This document shows positions 7,519-15,120 of a DNA stretch of 64,000 bases, piece after piece. Source of the stretch: Bacteroidota bacterium (GTDB lineage: Bacteria; Bacteroidota; Bacteroidia; Chitinophagales; Chitinophagaceae); assembly GCA_030706635.1 (NCBI GenBank), contig JAUZOD010000016.1, forward strand, positions 1 through 64,000. Reading direction: 5' to 3'. The notes beneath the pieces were generated by a model. It was not told the DNA's origin and did not search any database. It saw only the letters and a program-made list of their open reading frames with translations. A program made the translations under genes and the position numbers. The stretch's first letter is position 1. Each line of letters begins with the position of its first letter.

Positions 7519-8712
7519 ATGAAAAGACTGTTTTTCCAATTAACTGCTTTACTGTGCGGTATGTTTTCTACGATTCTGCTGAATGCCCAAACAACCGGCA
7601 ACGGGAATGTGAATGTCGTAACTACAGCCGTTCCCTTTTTGCGCATTTCACCCGATGCCAGGGCTGGGTCCATGGGTGAACTCGGATTGGCCACGTCTCC
7701 GGATGCGAATTCTTCTTTTTACAATCAGGCTAAAACCCCGTTTTCAGAATATAATACCGGGATCGGGGTGACGTATACTCCCTGGCTTAAGGACCTGGGG
7801 CTGAATGATGTATATATGTTGACGGCGGCCGGATACCACAAACTGGATAATCTCCAGGCCATTACGGCTTCCATCCGGTATTTCAGCCTCGGCAGCATTC
7901 AGTTTTCAGATTACAACGGAAATAACTGGGGAGAAGGAAGACCCCGGGAATTTTCATTGGATCTGGGTTATTCCAGGAAACTGTCAGACAGATTATCCCT
8001 GGGTCTGGCCCTCCGCTACATCAATTCCAATCTTACCCTGGGCGCCGCCGCAGCCAGTGGAAGCATCTCGGCCTATAAAGCTGGGAATGCAGTCTCGGCC
8101 GACCTTTCGCTTTACTATAATTTGACCGATGCTAACAGGCAGGGTTGGGCCTTCGGTGCGTCTTTGTCCAACCTGGGTACCAAGATCGGATATACTAATG
8201 ATGCCACTCAAAAGGAGTACATTCCCGCCAATCTGGGTATTGGCGCAACCTACACGAAGGTGTTTAATGACCAGAACAAAATCAGTTTTGGACTGGATCT
8301 GAATAAATTACTGGTACCCTCACCCCCCGTTTATACGGGGATGACAGATGTGGATAGTGCCGCTGTGGATAAATATCATAATCAAAGCGTAACCAGTAGC
8401 TGGTTTAATTCATTTTCCGGCGGAGATCAGTTAAAGAAAATTAATGCCTCTATCGGTGCGGAATATACCTATAACGAACAGTTTGCTTTCCGGCTAGGGT
8501 ATTTTTATGAAGACCAGAGCCAGGGAGGAAGACAATATTTTACCATGGGCGTAGGGTTGAAATACAATTTGCTTGGGTTGAACTTTTCTTATCTGGTTCC
8601 ATCAGGTAGCGGCATCACCCGTAACCCACTTTCCAATACGATCCGGTTCGGGCTTACCTTTGACCTGGATGGCGGAGATAACGCCCCGAATACATCCGGC
8701 GCCGATCAATAA
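7519..8712 (+). CDS. porV: Type IX secretion outer membrane protein PorV (LptO)
   Basis: PorV is a FadL-like beta barrel that shuttles type IX secretion cargo from the SprA translocon to the PorU attachment complex. The 397-residue protein has a signal peptide (about 1-24, ending LLNAQ), the characteristic early segment VPFLRISPDARAGSMGELG, LATSPDANS, and amphipathic strands to the end. Its usual partner porU is not next to it: upstream lies only the intergenic region and gldJ, downstream ispF. It is the first gene of a forward run, but a probable terminator follows it. Confidence 0.9.
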   Translation: MKRLFFQLTALLCGMFSTILLNAQTTGNGNVNVVTTAVPFLRISPDARAGSMGELGLATSPDANSSFYNQAKTPFSEYNTGIGVTYTPWLKDLGLNDVYMLTAAGYHKLDNLQAITASIRYFSLGSIQFSDYNGNNWGEGRPREFSLDLGYSRKLSDRLSLGLALRYINSNLTLGAAAASGSISAYKAGNAVSADLSLYYNLTDANRQGWAFGASLSNLGTKIGYTNDATQKEYIPANLGIGATYTKVFNDQNKISFGLDLNKLLVPSPPVYTGMTDVDSAAVDKYHNQSVTSSWFNSFSGGDQLKKINASIGAEYTYNEQFAFRLGYFYEDQSQGGRQYFTMGVGLKYNLLGLNFSYLVPSGSGITRNPLSNTIRFGLTFDLDGGDNAPNTSGADQ

Positions 8713-8729
8713 AAGACTTTAATGGAAAA

Positions 8730-8781
8730 CCCTTTTCAGAGGTGGATTAGCTATTTTTGCCGCTCCTGAAACGGGCTTTTT
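8730..8781 (+). terminator. Probable porV terminator with a promoter box in its loop
   Basis: CCCTTTTCAG (8730-8739) pairs with CTGAAACGGG (8766-8775) with one mismatch, followed by CTTTTTATT. The 26-nt loop is long for an intrinsic terminator, and it contains the ispF -7 box at 8752-8759. Confidence 0.4.
8752..8759 (+). promoter_or_regulatory. -7 box TATTTTTG upstream of ispF
   Basis: The octamer is an exact match to TAnnTTTG, 39 bp before the ispF ATG. No clear -33 TTTG is seen at 19 bp. Confidence 0.5.
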
Positions 8782-8798
8782 ATTAATTCTTACGCGCC

Positions 8799-9281
8799 AT
8801 GGCATACCGGATTGGTTTCGGAACGGACTATCATCAACTTTCAGCAGGGAAAAAACTCTGGCTGGGAGGAATTCAAATTCCTCACGAAAAAGGATCTATA
8901 GGTCATAGTGATGCCGATGTGCTGTTACACGCTATTTGCGATGCCCTTCTGGGGGCCCTGAATCTGGGAGATATCGGTCTCCACTTCCCAGATACCGATG
9001 CCACATATAAGGACATTGACAGCAAAATATTACTGCATAAAACATTTCAGCTCGTCCGGAAGAACGGATTTTATCTGGAAAATCTGGATACTACGATCTG
9101 TCTCGAAAGACCCAAAATCATGCAATATGCGGATCAGATGCGTCGGGTGATTTCGGGGCTGCTGGAGGCAAGTGAAGACGCCATTTCCATAAAAGCCACC
9201 ACAACGGAAAAAATGGGCTTTGTTGGCCGGGAAGAAGGCGTTGTAGCCTATGCCGTTGTATTGCTGAAGAAGCCTGAATAG
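8799..9281 (+). CDS. ispF: 2-C-methyl-D-erythritol 2,4-cyclodiphosphate synthase IspF
   Basis: IspF makes the cyclic diphosphate intermediate of the MEP isoprenoid pathway in the cytoplasm as a homotrimer. The 160-residue protein is of normal length and has the metal-binding start GFGTDYH (D10, H12), the GHSDADVLLHAICDALLGA helix with the third metal histidine, and the C-terminal IKATTTEKMGFVGREEG signature. Most homologues have GxGxDVH at the first motif; here Y replaces V, which should be harmless. A -7 box lies upstream, and dut follows 14 bp downstream but has its own promoter. Confidence 0.95.
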   Translation: MAYRIGFGTDYHQLSAGKKLWLGGIQIPHEKGSIGHSDADVLLHAICDALLGALNLGDIGLHFPDTDATYKDIDSKILLHKTFQLVRKNGFYLENLDTTICLERPKIMQYADQMRRVISGLLEASEDAISIKATTTEKMGFVGREEGVVAYAVVLLKKPE

Positions 9282-9290
9282 TTACCTTTG
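9261..9290 (+). promoter_or_regulatory. Leaderless promoter of dut (-33 TTG, -7 TACCTTTG)
   Basis: TTG at 9261-9263 is followed after 19 bp by TACCTTTG at 9283-9290. The dut ATG at 9296 is only 5 nt further, so the transcript would start at or next to the start codon. The -33 element lies inside the ispF coding region. Confidence 0.6.
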
Positions 9291-9295
9291 CGCCC

Positions 9296-9736
9296 ATGCC
9301 GTCACTTTCTGTTAAGATCATCAACAAATCATCCAATCCACTTCCTGCGTACGCTACGGCTGATGCCGCAGGAATGGATCTGAAGGCAGACATTCCCCAG
9401 GCGGTTATCCTGCGCCCGCTGGAACGCCAATTGATACCTACAGGTATATTCATTGAACTTCCCTCAGGATATGAAGCTCAGGTGCGACCGCGCAGCGGCC
9501 TGGCCATAAAACAGGGGATCACCTGTTTGAATTCACCCGGCACTGTGGATGCGGATTACCGGGGAGAACTGAAAGTGATCCTGATCAATCTTTCAGACCA
9601 GGAGCAGATCATTCATCCGGGCGACAGGATTGCCCAAATGGTGGTTGGTTGTGTGGAAAAAGTAACATGGGTACCAGCGGATGTTATTAATCAGACCGCC
9701 AGAAGCGATGGGGGATTCGGTCATACGGGAAAATGA
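9296..9736 (+). CDS. dut: dUTP diphosphatase
   Basis: Dut hydrolyses dUTP to dUMP and pyrophosphate, keeping uracil out of DNA and feeding thymidylate synthesis. All five motifs of the trimeric enzyme are present in the 146 residues: DAAGMDL, PRSGLA, NSPGTVDADYRGE, GDRIAQMV and the C-terminal arm RSDGGFGHTGK. The ATG at 9296 gives a normal N-terminus and lies 5 nt from a -7 box. The stop overlaps the next start by ATGA, so dut is coupled to the DUF4292 lipoprotein. Confidence 0.96.
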   Translation: MPSLSVKIINKSSNPLPAYATADAAGMDLKADIPQAVILRPLERQLIPTGIFIELPSGYEAQVRPRSGLAIKQGITCLNSPGTVDADYRGELKVILINLSDQEQIIHPGDRIAQMVVGCVEKVTWVPADVINQTARSDGGFGHTGK

Positions 9737-10602
9737 TAAATATGATTAAACGGATACAGAAGAAGAGCCTGGGTTTTTTGGGGATGATTGCCGCAGTGAT
9801 ACTGATTGGAATTTCGGTTGGAGGTTGTCGTTCGGCAAAAAAAATCACCACTGCGATCGCCAAAAAAGATACTACGATGGCAAACCCGGTGGATTCATCC
9901 GCTATGGAGGACCTTAAAGCCGATTCCATCCGGTATATCCGCACATTGTATGATCATATCAAAAGCAATACGCTTGACTGCAATACATTTTCTGCAAAAA
10001 TAAAAGTGCATTATGAAGGAAGTGATGGCAAGGATTATGAATTCACAGCTTTCCTCCGTTTGCAAAGAGACCAAATGATCTGGGTTTCCATCAATGCCGT
10101 TTTAGGTATAGAGGCTTTCCGGGCAGTCATTACACCCGATAGCGTAATGGTTCTGAGCAAGCTCGACAAGGTCTATCAGCTAAGGTCTGTAAGCTATCTC
10201 CAGGAAATCACGCACCTTCCATTCGACTTTCAAACCCTGCAGGCGCTCATCCTCGGCAATCCTGTTTATCTGGACAGTAATATCGTCTTTTACCGTAAAG
10301 ACGATCAGGGAATTTCTCTTTTGAGCGAGGGGAAACTTTTCAGGAATTATATCACGCTGAATAAGGACGATCTCAGCATCAAGCACAGCAAGCTCGATGA
10401 TGTAGACAGGTTACGTGCCCGTTCCTGTGATCTTACCTATGGGGACTACGAAAAAAAAGATGTCGTGCTTTTCTCCACCTATCGTAAAATTGCTGTTGCC
10501 GAAAAAGCGCGGCTGGATATTGAACTTACATTCAAGCAATATTCTTTTAACGAACCTTTAAACTTTCCCTTCAGCATTCCGAAAAATTATAAACAGAAAT
10601 AG
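9733..10602 (+). CDS. DUF4292 lipoprotein
   Basis: The 289-residue protein has a lipoprotein signal with cysteine C32 (ISVGGC) and a DUF4292 domain, a Bacteroidota family that probably adopts a LolA/LolB-like half-barrel; its function is unknown. Recognisable parts are FSAKIKVHYEG, the FLRLQRDQMIWVSI strand and LPFDFQTLQALILGNPVY. In other Bacteroidota, genes of this family lie between dut and an EnvC-like peptidase gene, often with a TPR gene that is missing here. The conserved order suggests an envelope job tied to cell-wall hydrolysis or lipoprotein transport; this is inference. A second start at 9742 is possible. Confidence 0.8.
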   Translation: MINMIKRIQKKSLGFLGMIAAVILIGISVGGCRSAKKITTAIAKKDTTMANPVDSSAMEDLKADSIRYIRTLYDHIKSNTLDCNTFSAKIKVHYEGSDGKDYEFTAFLRLQRDQMIWVSINAVLGIEAFRAVITPDSVMVLSKLDKVYQLRSVSYLQEITHLPFDFQTLQALILGNPVYLDSNIVFYRKDDQGISLLSEGKLFRNYITLNKDDLSIKHSKLDDVDRLRARSCDLTYGDYEKKDVVLFSTYRKIAVAEKARLDIELTFKQYSFNEPLNFPFSIPKNYKQK

Positions 10603-10633
10603 GCGTTATGCAGTAACTTTCACCCTTACGTTC

Positions 10634-11932
10634 ATGACGGCTATGCAAAAACCGGTATTTCTTTTTCTTTATTTGCTTTGCTCCGCAGCGGTTTCATTTG
10701 GTCAGACCCCAGCCCAAACCCGCAGCGATCTTGAAAAGGAGCGGGCTTCCATCCAGCAGCAAATTGAAGATGTAAAGCACTCACTGGATATTACCAAGAG
10801 AAACAAGAAGGAAACCCTCGGCCAGCTGGCTCTTTTGCAAAGACGGCTCCGGTTAAGGCAGGCGGCTATTTCAAATATAAACCAGCAGATTAATTTCATC
10901 CAGGCCGACATGAATAATTCCTGGTCCGAGATTCTGAAACTGAAAAAGGAACTGGATACCCTGCGTAAACAATATGCAGAAAGTGTGATATATGCGTATG
11001 AGAACCGCACCAACTACGATTACCTCAATTTCATCTTTGCTGCCAATAATTTCAACGATGCCGTGAAACGGGTGGCCTATCTGAAATCTTACCGGACTTA
11101 CCGGGAAGAGCGGGCGGCCAATATTCAGAAAACGCATGATCTCCTACAGAATAAAATAAATGGCCTTAAGACGAAGCGAATTGAGAAAGATGAGGCCCTC
11201 GTTAAACAGAATAAGGAAAAACAGGTGTTGGAGGTGGAAAAAAAGGAAAAGGATGAGGTGGTTACCAGTCTTCAGTCGCATGAGAAAGAGCTCAAAAAGG
11301 AAATGAACCTGAAACAAAGGCAGGATCAGAAATTAGGCAATGCCATTGCCGCTGCCATACGCAGAGCCAGAGAAGAGGCCATTCGGGAAGCCAAGAAAAA
11401 TGCCGCCGCCAATGTACCGGAAAAATCAGACAATGCAAAAGCGAGTCGTCCGTCTGCACCCGTAGCTGCGAACTCAGCCACTGCCCGGCCTGCCGCCAAA
11501 CCTGGAACGACTTTCAATACCACAGCCGACGTTGCACTTTCTGATGATTTCGAGAAAAACCGGGGGCATCTGCCCTGGCCGGTATCAGCCGGAAATATCG
11601 CTATGCGTTTTGGCCCTCACGAATACATCAAGGGCATCGTTCACAACAATCAGGGTATTACTATTGAAACACCCGCAGGAACTTCCGTCACCGCAGTATT
11701 CAAAGGCGAGGTTCAAAGTATATTTAACGTAGGAGATGTGAGTGCCGTCATGATCCGGCACGGGAAATATTTTACCACGTACAGCAATCTTGCAACAGTT
11801 AGTGTTTCAAAAGGCCAACAAGTCAATACCGGTCAAACGCTTGGGAAATTGGCCGAAATCGGTCAGCTGGAGTTTGTACTCTCAGACGAAAAGGATCACC
11901 TTTTCGATCCTGAAAAGTGGCTGAGAAGATGA
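10634..11932 (+). CDS. EnvC-like coiled-coil protein with a degenerate LytM (M23) domain
   Basis: The 432-residue protein has a signal peptide (to about residue 23), two long coiled-coil stretches (about 30-120 and 150-265), an Ala/Pro-rich linker and a C-terminal LytM fold (about 320-432). The catalytic residues of active M23 peptidases are missing. The zinc HxxxD region reads HNNQGITI, the usual YAHL reads TYSNL, and the usual HxHFE reads QLEFV. It therefore probably does not cut peptidoglycan but activates an amidase at the division site, as E. coli EnvC does. Its 3' end overlaps bshA on the other strand by 37 bp. The start at 10634 or 10643 does not affect the domains. Confidence 0.85.
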   Translation: MTAMQKPVFLFLYLLCSAAVSFGQTPAQTRSDLEKERASIQQQIEDVKHSLDITKRNKKETLGQLALLQRRLRLRQAAISNINQQINFIQADMNNSWSEILKLKKELDTLRKQYAESVIYAYENRTNYDYLNFIFAANNFNDAVKRVAYLKSYRTYREERAANIQKTHDLLQNKINGLKTKRIEKDEALVKQNKEKQVLEVEKKEKDEVVTSLQSHEKELKKEMNLKQRQDQKLGNAIAAAIRRAREEAIREAKKNAAANVPEKSDNAKASRPSAPVAANSATARPAAKPGTTFNTTADVALSDDFEKNRGHLPWPVSAGNIAMRFGPHEYIKGIVHNNQGITIETPAGTSVTAVFKGEVQSIFNVGDVSAVMIRHGKYFTTYSNLATVSVSKGQQVNTGQTLGKLAEIGQLEFVLSDEKDHLFDPEKWLRR

Positions 11933-13056
11933 GGGGCGTTCAGAAACCGGTCATATAGCTGCTCATACTGAGGCACAATTTGATGTATATCGAATTTCTT
12001 CGCCTGTTCGGCAGCATTGTGTTTGAATGTTTTTAGTATCCCGTCGTCCGATAGTATTGATATGGCATTATGGCTCATGGAGGTTACATCCCCAACCGGA
12101 CTCATATAACCTGTTTTCCCATTCACATTGATTTCCGGTAAGCCCCCGGCGTCGCTGGAAATAAGGGGTACACCTGCCGCCATAGCCTCAAGTGCCGCGA
12201 GCCCAAAGCTTTCATATTCAGAAGGCAGAATGAAAAGATCGGCAACTGCCAGGATTTCCTCAATCTGTTCCTGCTTGCCAACGAAGCGGATATCATCACA
12301 CAGGTTCAATTCCCGGCAAAGGTTTTCGGTGTCTGGCCGCTCAGGTCCGTCTCCCACAAACAGCAATTTGGACGGAATCTTCTTGTTTATTTCCGCAAAG
12401 ATGCGGACCACATCCAGAACCCTTTTTATTTTTCTGAAGTTAGATGCATGCACCAGGATGCGTTCTCCATTGGGCGCAATTACTTTTTGAAAGGCATCTA
12501 TCGGTCGTTTATGAAAGCGGCTTACGTCTACAAAATTGTATATTACTTCTATTTCCTTTTTGATCTCGAATATCTTATAAGTTTCGTCACGCAGGTTTTG
12601 GGATACGGCGGTAATGGCATCGCTTTCATTGATGGAAAAAGCAACTACCGGAGCCAGTGTTTTATCACGGCCTACCAGCGTAATATCCGTGCCGTGGAGC
12701 GTGGTGATTACGGGAATGTTTTTGCCCCGGGTGGCGACGATTTTTTTTGCCATATAGGCAGCGGATGCGTGCGGAATGGCATAATGTACGTGCAGCAGGT
12801 CGAGCTGATGATTATTAATCACATCTACCATGGTACTGGAGAGTGCCGTTTCGTACGGGGGGTACTCGAAAAGCGGATAAGTAGCTACGCGCACTTCATG
12901 ATAGAATATATTAGCGTTGAATTCAATCAAACGGACCGGTTGCTGATACGTGATGAAATGAACCTGATGTCCTTTTTCGGCCAGCGCCTTTCCCAATTCA
13001 GTGGCCAGAACGCCACTTCCACCAAAAGTCGGGTAACAAACGATGCCAATCCGCAT
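11896..13056 (-). CDS. bshA: N-acetyl-alpha-D-glucosaminyl L-malate synthase BshA
   Basis: BshA is a GT4 glycosyltransferase that joins GlcNAc from UDP-GlcNAc to L-malate, the first step of bacillithiol synthesis. The 386-residue protein has the family N-terminus GIVCYPTFGGSGVLATELG, THLLHVHYAIPHASA-like acceptor region (seen as LLHVHYAIPHASA), TTLHGTDITLVG, and the retaining-GT EX7E stretch EYESFGLAALEAMAAG near residue 285. It implies that this organism uses bacillithiol as its low-molecular-weight thiol; bshB and bshC are not in the window. The C-terminal 12 codons overlap the end of the EnvC-like gene in antiparallel orientation. Confidence 0.9.
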   Translation of the reverse strand: MRIGIVCYPTFGGSGVLATELGKALAEKGHQVHFITYQQPVRLIEFNANIFYHEVRVATYPLFEYPPYETALSSTMVDVINNHQLDLLHVHYAIPHASAAYMAKKIVATRGKNIPVITTLHGTDITLVGRDKTLAPVVAFSINESDAITAVSQNLRDETYKIFEIKKEIEVIYNFVDVSRFHKRPIDAFQKVIAPNGERILVHASNFRKIKRVLDVVRIFAEINKKIPSKLLFVGDGPERPDTENLCRELNLCDDIRFVGKQEQIEEILAVADLFILPSEYESFGLAALEAMAAGVPLISSDAGGLPEINVNGKTGYMSPVGDVTSMSHNAISILSDDGILKTFKHNAAEQAKKFDIHQIVPQYEQLYDRFLNAPHLLSHFSGSKR

Positions 13057-13201
13057 GGGTCCTTGAATTTATTGATCGAAGGTAAACACATTTTTCACAG
13101 CCCCTTTAATGGAACTGCACAATCCCTATCTTAGCAGGAATAAACAGCCATTTGCCAGAAATTGTTTGGCAAGCCGTCTTTTAATTTATAAAATTTCAGT
13201 T

Positions 13202-13600
13202 ATGAAGAAATTTCTGACCATATTCCTTTTAATCATCTTTGTTGGAGGCGGGTTATTTATTTACTGGCGGTTTTTTTGGGTTTTTGGAGAAGGTGTGAAA
13301 GCCGGCCAGCTGAATAATCTGATGAAGAAAGGCTATGTTTTCAAAACGTACGAGGGACGGTTGATCCAGGCGGGTTTTCAAGGTGGCCAGGCCGGCTCTG
13401 TTCAATCGTATGAGTTCCGTTTTTCAGTAGTGGATGATAAAGTGGCGAATCAACTGATGTCCAACAGCGGTAAGGATTTCGAATTGCATTATAAAGAGTA
13501 TATGGCTACGGTACCCTGGCGTGGAACCTCGGTATATGTTGTAGATAGTATTTTATCTATGAAAGACAGCAAAGCCATACAGAATCCATTTACACCCTAA
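13202..13600 (+). CDS. Conserved small membrane-anchored protein of unknown function
   Basis: I place the start at the ATG at 13202, giving 132 residues with a strong N-terminal hydrophobic segment (about 4-25) and a soluble remainder outside the membrane. The segment GVKAGQLNNLMKKGYVFKTYEGRLIQAGF is reminiscent of a short Bacteroidota family that databases have often mislabelled as 6-phosphogluconate dehydrogenase; nothing here supports an enzyme of that kind. A longer frame back to 13109 overlaps the bshA upstream region and lacks the usual N-terminus. The stop is shared with the opposite gene through CTAA (13597-13600). Confidence 0.65.
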   Translation: MKKFLTIFLLIIFVGGGLFIYWRFFWVFGEGVKAGQLNNLMKKGYVFKTYEGRLIQAGFQGGQAGSVQSYEFRFSVVDDKVANQLMSNSGKDFELHYKEYMATVPWRGTSVYVVDSILSMKDSKAIQNPFTP

Positions 13601-14307
13601 GTTCCTGCATCGATCAGAAAAATGGCAGGCTGCTTTGGCAATGCCGGTTTTGCTCTGCGCCAGGCTTCAATGGATTTCGTTAGGATGAATTCGGTTTTCC
13701 CGGTTAAATTAACGGCCACACATAAACGGGTTTCGGACCTGCAGTTCTTCAGCAAGGCCTCCAACAATACCTGGTTACGATAGGGTGTCTCGATAAATAT
13801 TTGTGTAGAAGACTGTTTCCGGGAAAGGGTTTCCAGTTCTCTGATTCTTTTATCCCTGTCCTGGCTATCAACCGGAAGATACCCGTTGAATTGAAATTGT
13901 TGACCGTTCATGCCGCTGGCCATTAAGGCAAGCAAAATAGAGCTTGGTCCGACCAGGGGTTTTACAATAGCCCCAGACGCGTGGGCGGCTGCAACCAGCA
14001 CCTGTCCCGGATCGGCAATTCCGGGGCATCCGGCTTCACTCAATATGCCTATCTGCTTTCCCTCCTTCACCTGATGGATAAATTCAGCTACGGCGCTGTC
14101 TTCCGCTTTATGGATAACGAACCAGTCGTACCGGTCGATCTCCATTTCCTTCCATAGTTTTTTTAGGAAACGGCGGGCACTGCGCTCATTTTCCACAAAA
14201 AAAACTTCACAGGCCTTAACAGCCTGCGTGATATAGTTCGGCAAAACCTCCAGTGATTCTTCTTCCAGGAAGCTGGGAATTAGATAAACGGTTGCGCGCG
14301 TTGTCAT
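13597..14307 (-). CDS. RsmI-like SAM-dependent tetrapyrrole/rRNA methylase family protein
   Basis: This is a 236-residue member of the tetrapyrrole methylase superfamily. RsmI 2'-O-methylates C1402 of 16S rRNA. The glycine-rich SAM region SEAGCPGIADPG and the following VGPSSILLALMASG match RsmI, as does the FFVENERSARRFLK segment, but the protein is shorter than canonical RsmI (about 280 residues) and lacks the usual start motif GTLYVVATPIGN. It may be a Bacteroidota-specific form or a paralogue with another substrate. It overlaps the EI24 gene by ATGA, so the two are translationally coupled. Confidence 0.75.
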   Translation of the reverse strand: MTTRATVYLIPSFLEEESLEVLPNYITQAVKACEVFFVENERSARRFLKKLWKEMEIDRYDWFVIHKAEDSAVAEFIHQVKEGKQIGILSEAGCPGIADPGQVLVAAAHASGAIVKPLVGPSSILLALMASGMNGQQFQFNGYLPVDSQDRDKRIRELETLSRKQSSTQIFIETPYRNQVLLEALLKNCRSETRLCVAVNLTGKTEFILTKSIEAWRRAKPALPKQPAIFLIDAGT

Positions 14308-15065
14308 TCCTCCAGATTCTGATGATAAAGACTGATTGTGGCAGCAACCAGTGCATAGGATGGAGCCAGTACCCAGCCGGCGAATGGAATAAAATGCATC
14401 AGGTAGAAAACCATTCCGTTGCCAACGGCCAGTCCCCTTCGTTTACTGATGTAAACTATGCTGGCCGCAGGAGAGAGCCCGTGTCTTTCGCAACTGTAAT
14501 CCAGCATAGAAAATCCGTAATAATAACACTCCACCAGGGAGGAAATCACGGGTGTGATCCAGCCCACGAGCGGAATAAACGATAATATGAGAATGGAAAT
14601 GGTGTAAACCGTTTGCCAGAGACAGTTCCTGACGGCCAGTTTAATGCTGCGCACGATGTCCTTAAAGAAGATCGCTTTTTGAAAAATGAATTCTTTCCCC
14701 TCGATGATAGACTCCGTTTTTTCACTCAAATAGGCAAATACGGGAGAACCGATAATCAGGAATAAATATTTAAAAAGAGAAAAATAAAAGAAAATTGTCG
14801 TCAGCCGGACCATAATTCCGCCCATCATGAATAAAAAACTCAGGCCTGCATTATGTTGATGATGCAACCAGCGGTCAATTCCGATGAACTGACTGAGATG
14901 TGAAGCAGCGCTATCGGCAGAAATCCAAAAAAAATAGATACCCACGCTAAACAGGATCATGTAACAGAAACCCGGAATCAGGATCCATTTCCATAAGTTA
15001 TGTTTACCGATAAATAGATGGGCCTTGCGGTAAGCCTGAATGGCAATGACAATTTCTTTAAACAA
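14304..15065 (-). CDS. EI24/CysZ-like integral membrane protein
   Basis: The 253-residue protein has about four to six hydrophobic segments and matches the EI24 (PF07264) family, which includes the sulfate permease CysZ. Typical pieces are the amphipathic start MFKEIVIAIQAYRKAHLFI, FLSFIPLVGW-like segments (seen as ILSFIPLVGWITPVISSL) and the ending FIPFAGWVLAPSYALVAAT. Transport of sulfate cannot be concluded without cysteine genes nearby. Start is a TTG at 15065. It is coupled to the downstream methylase by a 4-bp overlap. Confidence 0.75.
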   Translation of the reverse strand: MFKEIVIAIQAYRKAHLFIGKHNLWKWILIPGFCYMILFSVGIYFFWISADSAASHLSQFIGIDRWLHHQHNAGLSFLFMMGGIMVRLTTIFFYFSLFKYLFLIIGSPVFAYLSEKTESIIEGKEFIFQKAIFFKDIVRSIKLAVRNCLWQTVYTISILILSFIPLVGWITPVISSLVECYYYGFSMLDYSCERHGLSPAASIVYISKRRGLAVGNGMVFYLMHFIPFAGWVLAPSYALVAATISLYHQNLEE

Positions 15066-15120
15066 ACCCGTTTTTTAAAGATGTTGAATATAGCACTAAT
15101 TTACGCTTAAAGACAGGTAT

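Noticed and set aside
13109-13201. Extended N-terminus of the small anchored protein
   Set aside because: Upstream codons encode a polar segment before the signal-anchor; ATG at 13202 gives a normal membrane-anchored start.
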